Shown here piece after piece: positions 5,861 through 6,856 of a stretch of 6,856 nucleotides of DNA (its first letter is position 1; every line of letters starts with the position of its first letter). The notes under the pieces are model-generated. The model was not told the DNA's origin, ran no database searches, and saw nothing but the letters and a program-made list of their open reading frames with translations. The stretch comes from Methanobacteriota archaeon (lineage in GTDB: Archaea; Thermoplasmatota; Poseidoniia; Poseidoniales; Poseidoniaceae), in NCBI GenBank assembly GCA_002689565.1, contig NZGQ01000039.1, positions 3,134 to 9,989 of the forward strand. Reading direction: 5' to 3'. The translations under genes were made by a program, and so were the position numbers.

Positions 5861-6688
5861 TTAACTCTCCATAATATAGTGTAAGATGTTTTCAAGTCCA
5901 TCCAATTTAGTATAACCTTCAGCAAATTTACCATCAATTGACGGGATTAATCTCACCTCAAAAGTTGAATTATAGTCTTCAAACTCATAGAAAATATATT
6001 TCCATTTCAGTGGATCCCTTTGATATATGATTTCAGAGCTATTACAAATCGAATCCACTTTTTCTCTAAATGATATCAGGTCATGTTCCTCATTATCGAA
6101 TACATTCCATATTACAACAATTTCATCCCATGATAGAGTTTGATTTCTACTTAGATAATCGAGGCACAATATTCTGAACACGTCTCGACGAATTGTTTGA
6201 AGGTGTAAAATTGATTCAATTCCCTCATTGATTTTGTATAGATCAATATCGGTGTTGTTCAGAAGAATTTCAGAGTATTTCTTCCATCTAAATCTCAAGA
6301 TATTGTATCGAATTTCCCGGATTGAATTGAGGGTTTCTTCTTTGGCTGTTGAATAATTATTATCGAGATTGTGTAGCACTTTGAATAAATTAACCAAATG
6401 TGTCACTTTCTTTCCGAACTCAGAAAAAAGATTGATAGTGCCATGATTATGATTAAATGTTGCAGCATAATCCCAATTACCAGTTCCCTTAACAATGGGA
6501 TCCCATCCTAGAACATTCCATTGAATAAATAAAGGAATTATGTCCTTGATATTACGGTCAAATTGTTCTTTGAACTGTTCATAATTATCGGTTAAAGGAA
6601 TTTCAGTAAATTCTGCAAACCAATCCCAGCGATGGAAATCAGAACCTCGTTTGGGCGAGGAATCGACAACATATCTTCCTCCCGCCAT
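5861..6688 (-). CDS. Unrecognised protein, first gene of the McrB/McrC operon; candidate recognition or control subunit
   Basis: I do not recognise a family for this 275-residue protein. It is rich in aromatics, with Trp at 21, 23, 57, 62, 72, 135, 187, 194 and 229. The middle (about 90-215) looks almost entirely helical, with a possible coiled-coil stretch near 100-145 (LFKVLHNLDNN, then KEETLNSIREIR). The end (about 228-275) has KWKYIFYEFEDY followed by a short beta segment. No membrane span, cysteine cluster or catalytic motif is evident. The tripeptide HNH at 80-82 lacks the context of an HNH nuclease. It ends 4 bases before the McrB-type gene, so the two proteins are very likely made together. 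As that McrB lacks an N-terminal DNA-binding domain, this protein could provide recognition, but this is inference. Start at ATG 6688 is preferred to GTG 6697 because of TATA-box spacing. Confidence 0.8.
   Translation of the reverse strand: MAGGRYVVDSSPKRGSDFHRWDWFAEFTEIPLTDNYEQFKEQFDRNIKDIIPLFIQWNVLGWDPIVKGTGNWDYAATFNHNHGTINLFSEFGKKVTHLVNLFKVLHNLDNNYSTAKEETLNSIREIRYNILRFRWKKYSEILLNNTDIDLYKINEGIESILHLQTIRRDVFRILCLDYLSRNQTLSWDEIVVIWNVFDNEEHDLISFREKVDSICNSSEIIYQRDPLKWKYIFYEFEDYNSTFEVRLIPSIDGKFAEGYTKLDGLENILHYIMES
5864..5870 (-). promoter_or_regulatory. Shine-Dalgarno that fixes the McrB-type gene start
   Basis: On the minus strand GGAGAGT lies 7 bases before the ATG at 5856 and within the last codons of the preceding gene, whose TAA is at 5863-5861. 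It indicates coupled translation of the two proteins and rules against the longer start at 5937. Confidence 0.6.
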
Positions 6689-6700
6689 GTGTGACACACA
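6688..6700. promoter_or_regulatory. Perfect 13-bp inverted repeat at the operon start, possible operator
   Basis: TGTGTGACACACA has six-base arms that are exact reverse complements around one central base. It lies between the putative TATA box and the start codon of the first operon gene, and overlaps the first base of the ATG. A bound dimeric protein here would block initiation. No regulator is identified in the window. Confidence 0.4.
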
Positions 6701-6710
6701 AAGTGTATCG

Positions 6711-6717
6711 ATTTAAG
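6711..6717 (-). promoter_or_regulatory. Putative TATA box of the restriction operon
   Basis: On the minus strand CTTAAAT is centred about 26 bases upstream of the ATG at 6688. That is the distance expected between an archaeal TATA box and the start of a leaderless transcript. A convincing BRE is not evident upstream, so this is tentative. Confidence 0.35.
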
Positions 6718-6798
6718 GTTGATTTCTACGACTAAATGGTAGATGCTCCCCCAGCCCCACTGATTGCATGTATGAAATTTGCATCAGAAGTATATTCT

Positions 6799-6856
6799 TT
6801 AGAGGTTGCTTTTCAACCTTCGCGCAACATTTTCGGCAAGTAGTGGCGGGACAGCA
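6799..6856 (-). CDS. C5 cytosine DNA methyltransferase, C-terminal tail (rest beyond window)
   Basis: Read on the minus strand from the right edge, one frame gives AVPPLLAENVARRLKSNL followed by TAA (stop at 6801-6799). The base at 6856 is the last base of a preceding codon ending in T, compatible with Asn (AAT). This is the C-terminal motif X of C5 cytosine methyltransferases, GNAVPP followed by a helix of the form LAxxxAxxL. The family transfers a methyl group from S-adenosylmethionine to carbon 5 of cytosine. Motifs I, IV (PC) and VIII lie outside the window. The gene runs in the same direction as the restriction genes and ends 110 bases before the first of them, as expected for the protective enzyme of the system. 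The call rests on 18 residues, but the pattern is distinctive. Confidence 0.72.
   Translation of the reverse strand, partial: AVPPLLAENVARRLKSNL

Noticed and set aside
5857..5937. N-terminal extension of the McrB-type protein to 5937
   Set aside because: It would lie entirely inside the coding end of the preceding gene and lacks a ribosome binding site, while GGAGAG precedes ATG 5856.
6447..6455. HNH tripeptide in the 275-aa protein as a nuclease motif
   Set aside because: Only the letters match (residues 80-82); the spaced His-Asn-His pattern and surrounding zinc or beta-beta-alpha features of HNH nucleases are absent.
6689..6697. GTG 6697 as start of the 275-aa protein
   Set aside because: Possible, but the putative TATA box would be only 14-20 bases away, too close for a leaderless start; ATG 6688 fits.
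6803..6819. Six-pair hairpin AGGTTG / CAACCT as terminator of the methyltransferase gene
   Set aside because: It lies inside the last codons, ends at the stop and is not followed by a T-run on the minus strand.
6760..6843. Short plus-strand frame starting at the ATG near 6772 and a 23-codon minus-strand frame at about 6713-6784
   Set aside because: Both are tiny, have no ribosome binding site and resemble nothing; the first overlaps the methyltransferase tail antisense.
1..6856. CRISPR array, insertion sequence or transposase
   Set aside because: No regularly spaced repeats, terminal inverted repeats or transposase motifs were seen on either strand.

Overview
The window looks archaeal, most likely a euryarchaeon. 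Its left end carries the conserved archaeal order rpoF - DUF655 - rsmA (ksgA). Ribosome binding sites of the form GGTGAT / GAGGTG match the archaeal 16S 3' end. The moderate base composition and the zinc-ribbon and ferredoxin genes placed after rsmA would fit marine Poseidoniia (Marine Group II), but that lineage is an inference; the archaeal assignment is the firm part.

Left part (1-3276, + strand): a tightly packed housekeeping run. It holds the tail of RNA polymerase subunit Rpo4 (rpoF), a DUF655 putative RNA-binding protein, the 16S rRNA dimethyladenosine methyltransferase RsmA, an unrecognised protein with a helix-hairpin-helix-like N-terminus and a CxxC/CxxC zinc ribbon, a 2Fe-2S ferredoxin, and a 52-aa single-span membrane protein that conventional length cut-offs would miss. 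Gaps run from an overlapping TGA/GTG to about 40 bases, and each gene after rpoF has a visible Shine-Dalgarno sequence, so the run is probably co-transcribed.

A 149-base convergent spacer (3277-3425) separates this run from an accessory region on the minus strand. Read 5'->3' on that strand, the accessory region holds: the last residues of a C5 cytosine DNA methyltransferase (motif X, cut by the window edge at 6856); a 110-base gap with a putative TATA box and a perfect 13-bp inverted repeat at the next start codon; a 275-aa protein I cannot assign to a family; an McrB-type AAA+ NTPase; and an McrC/LlaJI-type PD-(D/E)XK nuclease. The last three form an operon with gaps of 4 and 19 bases.

The best reading is an LlaJI-like restriction-modification system: a C5 methyltransferase protects host sites, and an McrB/McrC-like motor-nuclease pair cleaves unmodified DNA. 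The unusual points are that this McrB has no folded DNA-recognition domain in front of its AAA+ core, only about 90 residues of low-complexity acidic sequence, and that an unknown protein is translated immediately before it. The unknown protein is therefore a candidate detached recognition or control subunit. The region is visibly more A+T rich than the housekeeping run, as expected of acquired DNA.
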